A stretch of 64,000 nucleotides of DNA from Pseudomonas guariconensis (GTDB taxonomy: Bacteria; Pseudomonadota; Gammaproteobacteria; Pseudomonadales; Pseudomonadaceae). Location: assembly GCF_900102675.1 (NCBI RefSeq), contig NZ_FMYX01000001.1, positions 434,001-498,000 on the forward strand, in the 5' to 3' direction. Under the pieces are notes generated by a model that made no database searches, had not been told where the DNA came from, and worked only from the letters and a program-made list of their open reading frames with translations. A program made the position numbers and the translations under genes. Position 1 is the first letter of the stretch, and every line of letters begins with the position of its first letter. Positions 16,697 through 25,267 of the stretch are shown in pieces.

Positions 16697-19027
16697 TCAG
16701 AGGCTGCAACAGGCGCTCTCCCGGGCGCCACTGAAGGGCGGGTATTCCAGCAGTTGCGCCGGTGACAGAGGCCGGCTGAAGTGGTAGCCCTGAGCGCTGT
16801 CGCATCCGGCGAGTTTCAGGCACACCACCTGCTCGCGGGTCTCCACGCCCTCGGCGATCACTTCCAGGCCCAGGCGTTTGGCCAGGATGATGGTGGAGGA
16901 GACGATCGGGCTGTCGTCGTGGCTATTGCACAACGGGGCGATCAAGGCACGGTCGATCTTGAGTTTGGTCAGTGGCAGCGCATGCAGGTGGGCAAAGCCT
17001 GCATAACCTCGACCGAAATCATCCAGGCTGACGCCCAGGCCTGCCTGGCGTAGGCGGTGCAGGTGGTCCAGCGCGGTGCCTTCGGGGTCGAGCACGGTGG
17101 TTTCGGTGATTTCCAGCTCCAGCCGGTGTGCGTCGATGGCATGCTCGTGCAGCGTGGCCAGCAAGCGCTCGCTGAAATCCATCTGGCGCAGTTGCAAGGC
17201 CGAGACATTGACTGCCAGGCGCTCATCACGCCCTTGGGCTTGCCAGCGGCCGAGCGCTTCGCAGGCAAGGCGCAGCACCTCCCAGCCCAGCTCTACGATG
17301 AAACCACTGCGCTCGGCCATGGCGATGAAGCGATCAGGGTAAAGCAAGCCGAACTCAGGGTGGTTCCAGCGCACCAGCGCTTCGTAGCCCTGCACCTCCA
17401 GGGTGTCGAGGCGAATCTGGGGTTGGAAATGGAGCAGGAACTGGCGTTCGGCCAGGGCGATGCCGAAGGCTTGCTCGAGGGTGAAGGCCTGGATGTCGGA
17501 AAGGTTCAAGGACGGGTCGAAGAAGCGGTACTGGGCGCGCCCGGCCTGCTTGGCCGAGTACATCGCAGCGTCGGCGCAGCGGATCAGTGTGTCGATGTCC
17601 TGACCATCGCGCGGGCAGATGCTCACCCCGACACTGGGGCTGGTATTGACCTCCTGGCCGTCCAGGGCATAGGTGGCAGAGAGCTTGGCGACCAGCTCGC
17701 GCACCCAGGTGTCGATCTGCTCCTCGTCGCGTTCGCCGGCCAGCAGCACCACGAACTCGTCCCCGCCAAAGCGCGAGGCCTCGTCGCCGAGTTCCAGCAG
17801 GCGCTGGATGCGCCCGGCCACGGCCTGTAGCAGCAGGTCGCCGATCTTGTGGCCGAGGGAGTCGTTGATCGATTTGAAGCGGTCCATGTCGATGAACAGG
17901 ATCGCCATCAATCGGCGCTTGCCCCGTTGCCGGGCCAGGGCCTGGGTCGCCACTTCGACGAATTGTCGGCGATTGTGCAAACCGCTCAGGTGGTCGGTAG
18001 CAGCGGCGTGGCTGCTGCGTCGATGTTCATCCTCCAGGCGGCCGATCAGTTGCTGGTTGACCCGTTGGGCGTGCTCCAGGGCGCTGAAGGCCTCCTGGCG
18101 CTTGCCCAGCAGGCGCAGGCTCCAGGCGAGGCTGGCGAGAATCATCAGGGTCATGCTCAGGTTCAGCCAGAACTGGCGGGCGTAGGTCAGCGCCGAGGGG
18201 GCGAGGATCTCATCGTGCTGCTGGCTCACCACCACGCTGAACCCCCGGTTGGCCACGCGCCGGTACAGGCTCTGGTAGGCGCCCTCGACGCTGTACTGGG
18301 TGAGCAGGCCGGCCTCCTCACCGGTTTCGGGCAGGTTCGGCATCAGTCGGTCGCCGGTCATCACCACGCCGCTGGAGTCGATGCGCAGGCGCTCCTGGCC
18401 ATCGTCCTGGAGCACACGCATCAACCCGGTGCGGCCTAGGTCGATGTGCTGGAGCAGGACAGCGAGATAGCCGACATCCAGCTGTACCACCAGGAGGCTG
18501 TCGATCTCCCGCCCGCGCACGTCGGTCAGCGGCAGAATGAACGGCAGGCGCCAGTGGGGCCCGGACGTTGGGGTGTCTGAAGGCGCGAGGTGGGGCATGA
18601 AGGGTTTGAAGCCATCGTGGGAAACCCGCACCTTGAGCTGGTCGAGCCAATCCGGGGGCAGCGCCTGGGGTTCGTCGGCGTGGCTGGAGGCGAGCAGCCG
18701 GCCCTGGCGGTCATACAGGCTCATGCGCTTGAACGCTGGGTCTTCGACCAAGATCCGCGCCAGGCTCAGATTGCCCTGGCGCAGGGATTTCATGTCGTGC
18801 TGTGTCACCCGGCCCACCGCTTGGGCGCGGTCCACCAATTGGCCAAGGTTCTGCGCGACGATACTGGCCAGGTTCATGTGCTCGGCGGCCTTGGCCGACA
18901 GCGCATCCTGGCGCGAGGCGGCCTTCTGGGTGACATGCAGCCCCCACAGGAAGGCGAGGGTGATAGCGCAGAGCGTCAGTATCAGTAGGGGAAGCAACCC
19001 TGCGGACGATAAGAAACGGCGAATCAC
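16697..19027 (-). CDS. membrane GGDEF-EAL protein (c-di-GMP turnover)
   Basis: 776 aa from a GTG start at 19027 (VIRRFLSSAGLL), chosen because the first membrane segment begins there. Longer in-frame starts run into the hchA upstream region. Layout: TM1, a ~270-residue periplasmic sensing region of dCache/CHASE type, TM2 (FWLNLSMTLMILASLAWSLRLL), then GGDEF (RFGGDEFVVLL) and EAL (YEALVRW). The EAL site looks complete: EALVRW, NVSALQL, ELEITET, DDFGRGY, KIDRALI and AEGVET. The GGDEF active site is also intact, but the RxxD inhibitory site is replaced by ELGD. It could be bifunctional or mainly a phosphodiesterase. The signal is unknown. Confidence 0.92.
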   Translation of the reverse strand: MIRRFLSSAGLLPLLILTLCAITLAFLWGLHVTQKAASRQDALSAKAAEHMNLASIVAQNLGQLVDRAQAVGRVTQHDMKSLRQGNLSLARILVEDPAFKRMSLYDRQGRLLASSHADEPQALPPDWLDQLKVRVSHDGFKPFMPHLAPSDTPTSGPHWRLPFILPLTDVRGREIDSLLVVQLDVGYLAVLLQHIDLGRTGLMRVLQDDGQERLRIDSSGVVMTGDRLMPNLPETGEEAGLLTQYSVEGAYQSLYRRVANRGFSVVVSQQHDEILAPSALTYARQFWLNLSMTLMILASLAWSLRLLGKRQEAFSALEHAQRVNQQLIGRLEDEHRRSSHAAATDHLSGLHNRRQFVEVATQALARQRGKRRLMAILFIDMDRFKSINDSLGHKIGDLLLQAVAGRIQRLLELGDEASRFGGDEFVVLLAGERDEEQIDTWVRELVAKLSATYALDGQEVNTSPSVGVSICPRDGQDIDTLIRCADAAMYSAKQAGRAQYRFFDPSLNLSDIQAFTLEQAFGIALAERQFLLHFQPQIRLDTLEVQGYEALVRWNHPEFGLLYPDRFIAMAERSGFIVELGWEVLRLACEALGRWQAQGRDERLAVNVSALQLRQMDFSERLLATLHEHAIDAHRLELEITETTVLDPEGTALDHLHRLRQAGLGVSLDDFGRGYAGFAHLHALPLTKLKIDRALIAPLCNSHDDSPIVSSTIILAKRLGLEVIAEGVETREQVVCLKLAGCDSAQGYHFSRPLSPAQLLEYPPFSGARESACCSL

Positions 19028-19203
19028 AGCTGATGGTCCCGACCTTGGGTAGTGATCGGAAAATACGACAGAAAGATGACAGCTGGATGACTGGTGGCAC
19101 ATAGCCTTTATTGACCGACGCACCGCAAGTCGCGTCCTGCGATAGCTTTTACTGGGCTGGACTAGACTGCCCGATTGTCCCCACCAGCCTGTTGGAGAAC
19201 GCC

Positions 19204-20079
19204 ATGGCACAGCCGAACGATGACAAACGCCCCACGCCTGACCCGGCCGAGGACAATGCGTTTTTCCCCTCGCCCTATTCGCTGAGTCAGTTCACTTCGC
19301 CCACATCCGACCTCAGTGGCGCCGATTACCCAAGGCCCTACACGGGAGGCCGCTGGAAAGTGCTGATGATCGGTGCCGACGAGCGCTACTTGCTCACCGA
19401 CAACGGCACGATGTTCTCCACCGGCAACCATCCGGTGGAAACCCTGCTGCCCATGTACCACCTGGACAAAGCCGGCTTTGCCTTCGATGTGGCGACGTTG
19501 TCTGGCAACCCGGTCAAGTTCGAGTTCTGGGCGATGCCTTCGGAGGATGCCGAGGTCAAGGGCCTGTACGCCCGCTATCGCGATGCCTTCAAACAACCGC
19601 TCAAACTCGAGGATGTCGTCGAGCGTGCATTGGGCCCTGACTCGGACTACATCGGTGTGTTCATCCCCGGTGGCCACGGCGCGTTGATTGGCCTGCCCGA
19701 AAGCAAAGCGGTGAAACAGCTGCTGCTCTGGGCGGCCAAGCACGACAAGTTCGTCATCACTCTATGCCATGGCCCAGCGGCGCTGCTCGCCGCGGGTCTC
19801 GGCGAGACGCGCGATAGCTGCATCTACAACGGCTACCGCATCTGCGCCTTCCCGGACGATCTGGATGCCAAGACCCCGGACATTGGCTACATGCCCGGGC
19901 ACCTGACGTGGAAGTTCGGCGAGCAGCTCAAGGCCCTGGGCGTGGAAATCATCAACAAAGACATTTCCGGCGCCACCTTGCAGGACCGCAAGCTGCTCAC
20001 CGGCGACAGCCCGTTGGCCGGCAATGCACTGGGCAAGCTGGCGGCCGCTGCGCTGCTCAAGGAAGTCGGCGCCGGGTGA
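19204..20079 (+). CDS. hchA: protein/nucleic acid deglycase and chaperone Hsp31
   Basis: 291 aa, DJ-1/PfpI superfamily, full length for HchA. It repairs methylglyoxal- and glyoxal-damaged amino acids and nucleotides and also acts as a holding chaperone and glyoxalase III. The nucleophile is Cys188 in [11 protein letters not shown]; the upstream [15 protein letters not shown] provides the acidic residue and oxyanion region. N-terminal [18 protein letters not shown] and [18 protein letters not shown] are typical of HchA. The ATG at 19204 has TTGGAGA upstream. It is divergent from the GGDEF-EAL gene and converges with the quinone oxidoreductase. Confidence 0.95.
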   Translation: MAQPNDDKRPTPDPAEDNAFFPSPYSLSQFTSPTSDLSGADYPRPYTGGRWKVLMIGADERYLLTDNGTMFSTGNHPVETLLPMYHLDKAGFAFDVATLSGNPVKFEFWAMPSEDAEVKGLYARYRDAFKQPLKLEDVVERALGPDSDYIGVFIPGGHGALIGLPESKAVKQLLLWAAKHDKFVITLCHGPAALLAAGLGETRDSCIYNGYRICAFPDDLDAKTPDIGYMPGHLTWKFGEQLKALGVEIINKDISGATLQDRKLLTGDSPLAGNALGKLAAAALLKEVGAG

Positions 20080-20091
20080 GTTGCTTTGGTG

Positions 20092-21096
20092 TCAGGCGTC
20101 GACGGTCAGCACCACCTTGCCCATGTGCTGGCCGCTTTCCATCAAGGCGTGGGCCTGGGCCGCATCGCCCAGGGCGAAGGTGCGGAAGATCAGAGGCTTG
20201 ACCGCGCCACTGCGCACATGGGGCCAGACGTGTCGTTGCAGGTCGGTGATGATCTGCGCCTTGTCGTCTGCGCTTCGTGCACGCAAGGTCGAGCCTGTGT
20301 GGGTCAGGCGCTTGACCAGCATCGGGAACAGGTCAACCTGCGGCGCCGGGCCCTTGATGACGCCAATCTGCACGATCCGCCCGTTCATGGCCGCGGCCTG
20401 GAAGTTACGCGCTATGTATTCGCCGGCGATGATGTCGACGATCACGTCCACACCCTGGCCCTCGGTATGGCGCAAGACCTCCTCGACGAAGTCCTGACGG
20501 TTGTAGTCGATCGCAACGTCGGCACCCAGGGCCTGGCTGGCCGCTTGCTGTTCGGGGTTGGCGACGGTGGTGAAAATCCGCGAGGCACCGAGGGCCTTGG
20601 CCAGCATCGTCGCGGTGGTGCCGATACCGGATACGCCCCCGTGGATCAGCACCGACTCGCCGGCTTTGAACCCGCCTCGCTGGAACAGGTTGACCCAGAC
20701 GGTCATGAACGTCTCGGGCAGGGCCGCGGCTTCGATCATCGACAGGCCCTCGGGCAGGTGCAAGGTGGTACGCTCGTCGGCCACGGCGTATTCAGCGTAG
20801 CCGCCACCGGTCACCAGTGCGATCACCGGATCACCAACGGCAAAGCCTCGGACTTCGCTGCCAAGGGCAACGACTTCACCTGCGATCTCCAGGCCAGGGA
20901 TGTCCGAGGCACCTGCGGGTGGGTCGTACAGGCCCTTGCGCTGGAGCAGGTCCGGGCCATTGACGCCTGCGGCGCGAACCTTGATCAGGACCTCGCGTGC
21001 GGCAGGCTCGGGAATCGTCCGGCGAGTGGGTTGGAGGACATCGGGGCCGCCCGGTTGGGTGATCTCGATGGCGGTCATGTTGGAAACGTTGTTCAT
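20092..21096 (-). CDS. zinc-type alcohol dehydrogenase-like / NADPH:quinone oxidoreductase
   Basis: 334 aa of the medium-chain dehydrogenase superfamily, quinone oxidoreductase (QOR/PIG3) branch. It shows the N-terminal GroES-like fold (AAGVNGPDLLQRKGLYDPP), the NADPH-binding LIHGGVSGIGTTATMLAKALGA, and lacks the structural zinc cysteines, as QOR enzymes do. It would reduce quinones or alpha,beta-unsaturated carbonyls in the cytosol. The start at 21096 has AAGGG about 11 bases upstream. It is divergent from a LysR gene, the usual arrangement for a regulator and its target. Confidence 0.9.
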   Translation of the reverse strand: MNNVSNMTAIEITQPGGPDVLQPTRRTIPEPAAREVLIKVRAAGVNGPDLLQRKGLYDPPAGASDIPGLEIAGEVVALGSEVRGFAVGDPVIALVTGGGYAEYAVADERTTLHLPEGLSMIEAAALPETFMTVWVNLFQRGGFKAGESVLIHGGVSGIGTTATMLAKALGASRIFTTVANPEQQAASQALGADVAIDYNRQDFVEEVLRHTEGQGVDVIVDIIAGEYIARNFQAAAMNGRIVQIGVIKGPAPQVDLFPMLVKRLTHTGSTLRARSADDKAQIITDLQRHVWPHVRSGAVKPLIFRTFALGDAAQAHALMESGQHMGKVVLTVDA

Positions 21097-21202
21097 GGGT
21101 ACTGTGCCCTTGTGAGGTGAAGGTTGGCCGCGTTGGCGACTTGCTCCCAAGGGTACGGAACTCGTCGGCCCCGGGCGCGCGGCGATTTCGCGGCGCCCTG
21201 TT

Positions 21203-21212
21203 GCACAAGTGC
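21203..21212. promoter_or_regulatory. short dyad in the LysR/quinone oxidoreductase divergent region
   Basis: GCAC-AA-GTGC, a perfect 4-bp dyad extended to TTGCACAAGTGC, lies 19 bases before the LysR start. It is a candidate autoregulatory site but too short to be sure. Confidence 0.25.
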
Positions 21213-21230
21213 TGTGAGGAAAGACCATCG

Positions 21231-22097
21231 ATGAATTGGGATGACGCAAGGATCCTGCTGGCCCTGGGCCGCGAACAGACATTGCGCCGGGCCGCGCGCG
21301 TGCTGCGGGTCGACCAGGCGACCGTAGGGCGACGGATCGCTGCGTTGGAGGCCGACCTGGGGTCGACCCTGTTCCTGCGAACGCCCGCAGGCTATCAACT
21401 GACCGCCATTGGCGAGGAGGCGTTCGCGCTCGCGCAGAAGGTCGAAAGCGCGGCGCTTGAGCTCACCCGGCGTATTCGCGGGGTAGACAATGAAGGCGCT
21501 GGGGAGGTGCGGATTTCCACCACCGATTCCCTGGCCTGCGATTTCGTGATGCCAGCCCTGCGTCAGTTGCACCTGGCCCACCCTGAGATCCGCGTGGTGC
21601 TGCATGGCTCCTCGGATTTGGTCAACCTGTCGCAACGCGAGACCGATATCGCCATCCGCAACCAGCGTCCGGACAACCCGGACCTGATCCTGCGCAAGCT
21701 GGCGAGCTGGCCGATGGGCCTGTACGCCAGCACCGACTATCTGGCCCGCCAAGGCGAACCGGTGCCGGCCAGTGGTTTCGCAGGGCACGATTTGGTGATG
21801 TATGAGCCGTACTGGCGTGATCGGACGGTGCCGACGCTGGTCGATGAGGTGATCGACCAGGGGCGGGTGGTGGCAGCGGTGAACTCCAGCATGATGGTGC
21901 GCCGCGCCATCGCCGAAGGCTTAGGAATCGGCGAGATTCCCATTGCCCTGGGCGAGCGCGACGGCTTGGCGCGGGTCTGGCCGTCACGTGAACGCAGCGC
22001 GCCTTACGAGGTGTGGATGGTCACCCACAAAGATTTGCGTCACACGGCCCGGGTTCGTCTGGTCATCGACCAGTTGGTCCGAACCTTCGAGGGCTGA
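21231..22097 (+). CDS. LysR-family transcriptional regulator
   Basis: 288 aa. Residues 1-60 are the winged helix-turn-helix (MNWDDARILLALGREQTLRRAARVLRVDQATVGRRIAALEADLG), of the subgroup with the conserved DQATVGRRI seen in regulators beside oxidoreductase genes. The remainder is a LysR substrate-binding domain. The ATG at 21231 has GAGGAAAG upstream. Its divergent neighbour, the quinone oxidoreductase, is the most likely target. Confidence 0.9.
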   Translation: MNWDDARILLALGREQTLRRAARVLRVDQATVGRRIAALEADLGSTLFLRTPAGYQLTAIGEEAFALAQKVESAALELTRRIRGVDNEGAGEVRISTTDSLACDFVMPALRQLHLAHPEIRVVLHGSSDLVNLSQRETDIAIRNQRPDNPDLILRKLASWPMGLYASTDYLARQGEPVPASGFAGHDLVMYEPYWRDRTVPTLVDEVIDQGRVVAAVNSSMMVRRAIAEGLGIGEIPIALGERDGLARVWPSRERSAPYEVWMVTHKDLRHTARVRLVIDQLVRTFEG

Positions 22098-22101
22098 GCG
22101 G

Positions 22102-22848
22102 TCAGTCCTTGAGCAGGGCGCGCAAGGCGGCCTTGGCTTCAGGGGTTTGCAGGCGTTCGACGAACAGTTGGCTTTCACGCTCGACTGTGGCCTCAAGTTC
22201 GGCGCGATGGGCCTCTTTGATCAGGCGCTTGCTGATGAGCAGTGACTCACGGGGCATCGCTTGCAGGCGCCGGGCAAGCTTCCGCGCCGCCGCCAGGCAT
22301 TGCTCGCCGTCTTCGTGCAGTTCGTTGGCCAAGCCCCAGTCCACGGCCTGCTCGCCGGTCAGCAGTTCGTTGGCCAGCAGCAGGCGAGCGGCGCGGGCAT
22401 GGCCGAGCAGGCGAGGCAGCAGCAGGCTGGAGCCGAATTCCGGACACACCCCTAGCGGTGCGAAAGGCATGCGCAGTTTGGCCGAGCGGCTGACCAGCAC
22501 CTGGTCACAGTGCAGCAGCAGGGTGCTGCCGATGCCGATGGCCGCGCCGCTGACGGCGGCGATCAGTGGTTTCTTCACACCCATGACCACACGCATCAGG
22601 TGAAACACCGGGCTGTCCCGGTCACGTGGCGGGTTATCGAGAAAGTCGCGCAGGTCGTTACCGGCGCTGAAGCATTGCGGGCCGCCGGTAAGCACGATGA
22701 CGTCCACCTGCGGGTCTTCGTCAGCCGCCAGCAGCCGCTCGGCGAGCTGCTCGTACATGGCGATGTTCAGGGCGTTGAGCTTGTCCAGGCGGTTGAAGGT
22801 CAGGGTCAACAGGCCTTGGTCCAGCTCGCGTGTGATCAGGTCGTTCAT
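22102..22848 (-). CDS. crotonase-family protein, probable delta3-delta2-enoyl-CoA isomerase
   Basis: 248 aa. The crotonase fold is clear from the oxyanion-hole motifs FSAGNDLRDF and VSGAAIGIGS. The two hydratase glutamates are absent: Thr109 and Phe129 occupy those positions. Instead Glu137 in GVCPEFGSS matches the SPEGCSS-type catalytic Glu of delta3-delta2-enoyl-CoA isomerases. I therefore expect isomerase rather than hydratase activity. It is convergent with the LysR gene (4 bases apart) and divergent from a TetR-family regulator. The start MNDLITRELD at 22848 is unambiguous. Confidence 0.82.
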   Translation of the reverse strand: MNDLITRELDQGLLTLTFNRLDKLNALNIAMYEQLAERLLAADEDPQVDVIVLTGGPQCFSAGNDLRDFLDNPPRDRDSPVFHLMRVVMGVKKPLIAAVSGAAIGIGSTLLLHCDQVLVSRSAKLRMPFAPLGVCPEFGSSLLLPRLLGHARAARLLLANELLTGEQAVDWGLANELHEDGEQCLAAARKLARRLQAMPRESLLISKRLIKEAHRAELEATVERESQLFVERLQTPEAKAALRALLKD

Positions 22849-23052
22849 GGCAGCCGCTTTTGTTGTTGGAATCGGGGTCTTGGCGCGAGGGCGCCGTGAG
22901 GGTTTATCACGGTGCTTGGCTTGTTGTACAGTCGTTCAGCCAGACTAGTCCCCTTGTGGGAGCCCCAGTCGCCCTGGCGCACAGAGAATGAAAGTCGCCG
23001 CTGCCAAAGGCGCGTGCCAACTCGATAACGCTGTTTTTCTCCAGGAGCACCG

Positions 23053-23697
23053 ATGAGTCAGGAAGCCCGCTACAACCGCATGCTGCCGGAACTGCGCAAG
23101 GCCAATCTGGTGGAGGCGACCTTGGTGTGCCTGAAACGCCATGGCTTCCAGGGCGCGTCGATCCGCAAGATCTCGGCCGAGGCAGGGGTGTCGGTGGGGC
23201 TGATCAGCCACCACTACTCGGGCAAGGATGAACTGGTGGCCGATGCCTACATGGCGGTCACCGGGCGGGTCATGGGCCTGTTGCGCGAGGCCATGGCCAA
23301 GGCCGCGCCCAATGCCCGCGAGCGGCTGTCGGCGTTCTTTCGCGCATCGTTCGGATCGGACGTACTGGACCCCAAGCTGCTCGACGCGTGGCTTGCATTC
23401 TGGGGGGCGGTGAAGACCGCCGAGGCGATCAACCAGGTCCACGACCATTCCTACGGTGAATACCGCAACGAACTGAGCAAGCTGCTGGCGTCACTGGCCA
23501 CGGAGGAGGGCTGGGAAGGCTTCGATGCGGACCTTGCGGCCATCAGCCTCAGTGCACTGCTCGACGGGCTGTGGCTGGAATCCGGGCTCAACCCGGGGAC
23601 GTTCTCGCCGGAACAGGGGGTGTTGATCTGCGAGGCCTGGGTCGATGGTCTCCAGGCGGGTGGTCGACGTCGCTTCAGTGTCAGTGGGGGCTGTTGA
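23053..23697 (+). CDS. TetR-family regulator, BetI-like
   Basis: 214 aa. The N-terminal helix-turn-helix (GASIRKISAEAGVSVGLISHHYSGKDEL) and the C-terminal domain beginning FRASFGSD are close to BetI, the choline-responsive repressor. No betA, betB or choline transporter lies in the window, so this is an orphan paralogue and should not be called BetI outright. It is divergent from the isomerase-like crotonase (204 bases between) and 74 bases upstream of aruR on the same strand. Either could be a target. The ATG at 23053 has CAGGAG upstream. Confidence 0.8.
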   Translation: MSQEARYNRMLPELRKANLVEATLVCLKRHGFQGASIRKISAEAGVSVGLISHHYSGKDELVADAYMAVTGRVMGLLREAMAKAAPNARERLSAFFRASFGSDVLDPKLLDAWLAFWGAVKTAEAINQVHDHSYGEYRNELSKLLASLATEEGWEGFDADLAAISLSALLDGLWLESGLNPGTFSPEQGVLICEAWVDGLQAGGRRRFSVSGGC

Positions 23698-23771
23698 TCG
23701 GCTGTTCAGTAACGAGTACGCTGCGGGCGCGGGTTCGATGAACAACACCTATAAAAAAGAGACAACACGCA

Positions 23772-24488
23772 ATGACGCCTCGGGTACTGATCGTCGATGA
23801 CGATCCGATTATTCGCGACTTGCTGCACGCCTACCTGTCCCAGGAAGGCTACGACGTCCACTGTGCCGACACCGCCGAACAGGCCGATGCCTTCCTCGCC
23901 AGCCAGGATGTCGATCTGGTGCTGCTCGACATTCGCCTGCCGGGCAAGGACGGTCTGACGCTGACTCGCGAACTGCGGGTGCGCTCGGAAGTCGGCATCA
24001 TCCTGATCACCGGTCGCAACGACGACATCGACCGTATCGTCGGCCTGGAATGCGGCGCCGACGACTATGTGATCAAACCCCTCAACCCACGCGAGCTGGT
24101 CTCGCGCGCCAAGAACCTCATCCGCCGCGTGCGCCACGCTCGTGTCGCCAAGCCTGCGCCGGCCTGCGTGCAGTCGCTCAAGCAGTTTGCCGATTGGGCG
24201 CTCGATACCGATCGCCGTCGCCTGATCGACCCGCGCGGCGCCGAAACCCTGCTCACGCACGGCGAGTTCCAACTGCTCAGTGTGTTCCTGCGCAACAGCG
24301 GCCATACCCTGACCCGCGACCAATTGATGGACCAGATCCGCAATCGCGAGTGGGTGCCCAACGACCGCTCCATCGACGTGCTGGTCGGCCGTCTGCGGCG
24401 CAAGTTGCATGACGATCCGGCCGAGCCGCACCTGATCATCACCATCCACGGCACCGGTTACCTGTTCACCGCCAGCGTGGCGGCCTGA
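23772..24488 (+). CDS. aruR: OmpR-family response regulator, probable AruR
   Basis: 238 aa. The receiver domain has the acidic pocket DDD (residues 9-11) and phospho-acceptor Asp in LVLLDIRLPGKDG near residue 57, followed by a conserved Lys in VIKPLN. The C-terminal winged helix ends in LHDDPAEPHLIITIHGTGYLF. It is TorR/ArcA-like. The order response regulator, hybrid kinase, amino acid permease and CoA enzymes, aruI, aruH matches the P. aeruginosa aruRS-aruIH locus that controls the arginine transaminase pathway, so I call it AruR. The ATG at 23772 follows an AAAGAG/ACAACA leader. Confidence 0.85.
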   Translation: MTPRVLIVDDDPIIRDLLHAYLSQEGYDVHCADTAEQADAFLASQDVDLVLLDIRLPGKDGLTLTRELRVRSEVGIILITGRNDDIDRIVGLECGADDYVIKPLNPRELVSRAKNLIRRVRHARVAKPAPACVQSLKQFADWALDTDRRRLIDPRGAETLLTHGEFQLLSVFLRNSGHTLTRDQLMDQIRNREWVPNDRSIDVLVGRLRRKLHDDPAEPHLIITIHGTGYLFTASVAA

Positions 24489-24493
24489 CGCCC

Positions 24494-25267
24494 ATGGGCC
24501 GCCTGTGCGCCCTGGCCCTGATGCTGGTGAGCCTGCACGGTGTGGCCGGCGAGCGCATCCGCTACTGCGACTACCCGGTGTACCCGCCGATTTCCTGGAG
24601 CGATGGCCGCCAGGTCCGAGGCCTGGCACCCACCGTGGTGCGCGAGTTGCTCGGGCGCTTGGGCTACGAGGTCGAGATCGTTGTGCTGGGCAACTGGAAG
24701 CGCTGCCTGATGGACGCCGCCGCAGGGCGGGTCGATGTGGTGCTGGCCTACAACAGCGACCAGCGCGACCAGGGCATGCGCTTTTCCACGGTGCCGGTGC
24801 TGCGCGAGGAGGTGGCGGTGTTCGTCAATCAGCGCCGGCCGGTGCGCTTCGAGCACCTGGACGACCTGGCCGGCTACCGGGGCGGTCTGCTCTACGGCGA
24901 AAGCTATGGGCCTGAGTTCGACCGTTTCGTGGCGCGGCACCAGAACATCGAATGGGTGTCCTCCAGCCAGCAGAACTTCGGCAAGCTGATCCGTGGTCGC
25001 ATCGACTTCGTGATCCAGGAGCGGCGTACCGGCCAGCTGTTCGTCGAGCACCTGCCTGGGGCCAAGGATATCCACGCCTTACCCACCGCACTGAGCGTGG
25101 ATTATCTGCGCGTTGCGGTTTCGCGACATTCCCCTTTGAGCCGGCGCATGGATGCCATCGACCAGCAGTTGCGCAAGATGACCGAGGCTGGCGAAATCCA
25201 GCGTTGGCTGGAGCAGAGCGAAGTGACTTACCGCGACATGATCAACCTGCCGGTGGACGCCCGATGA
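24494..25267 (+). CDS. periplasmic family-3 solute-binding protein, probable sensory partner of AruS
   Basis: 257 aa. A short Sec signal peptide ([19 protein letters not shown]) precedes a family-3 binding fold ([29 protein letters not shown], ending TYRDMINLP). It begins 5 bases after aruR and its stop overlaps the aruS start by 4 bases, so the three are co-translated. No permease or ATPase gene accompanies it. A binding protein fixed between a response regulator and its kinase suggests that it presents ligand (arginine or a related amino acid) to the kinase rather than serving an ABC importer. This is inference from gene order. Confidence 0.8.
   Translation: MGRLCALALMLVSLHGVAGERIRYCDYPVYPPISWSDGRQVRGLAPTVVRELLGRLGYEVEIVVLGNWKRCLMDAAAGRVDVVLAYNSDQRDQGMRFSTVPVLREEVAVFVNQRRPVRFEHLDDLAGYRGGLLYGESYGPEFDRFVARHQNIEWVSSSQQNFGKLIRGRIDFVIQERRTGQLFVEHLPGAKDIHALPTALSVDYLRVAVSRHSPLSRRMDAIDQQLRKMTEAGEIQRWLEQSEVTYRDMINLPVDAR

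Noticed and set aside
23053..23697. Calling the TetR gene betI.
   Set aside because: No betA, betB or choline transport genes are nearby; similarity alone does not separate it from paralogues.
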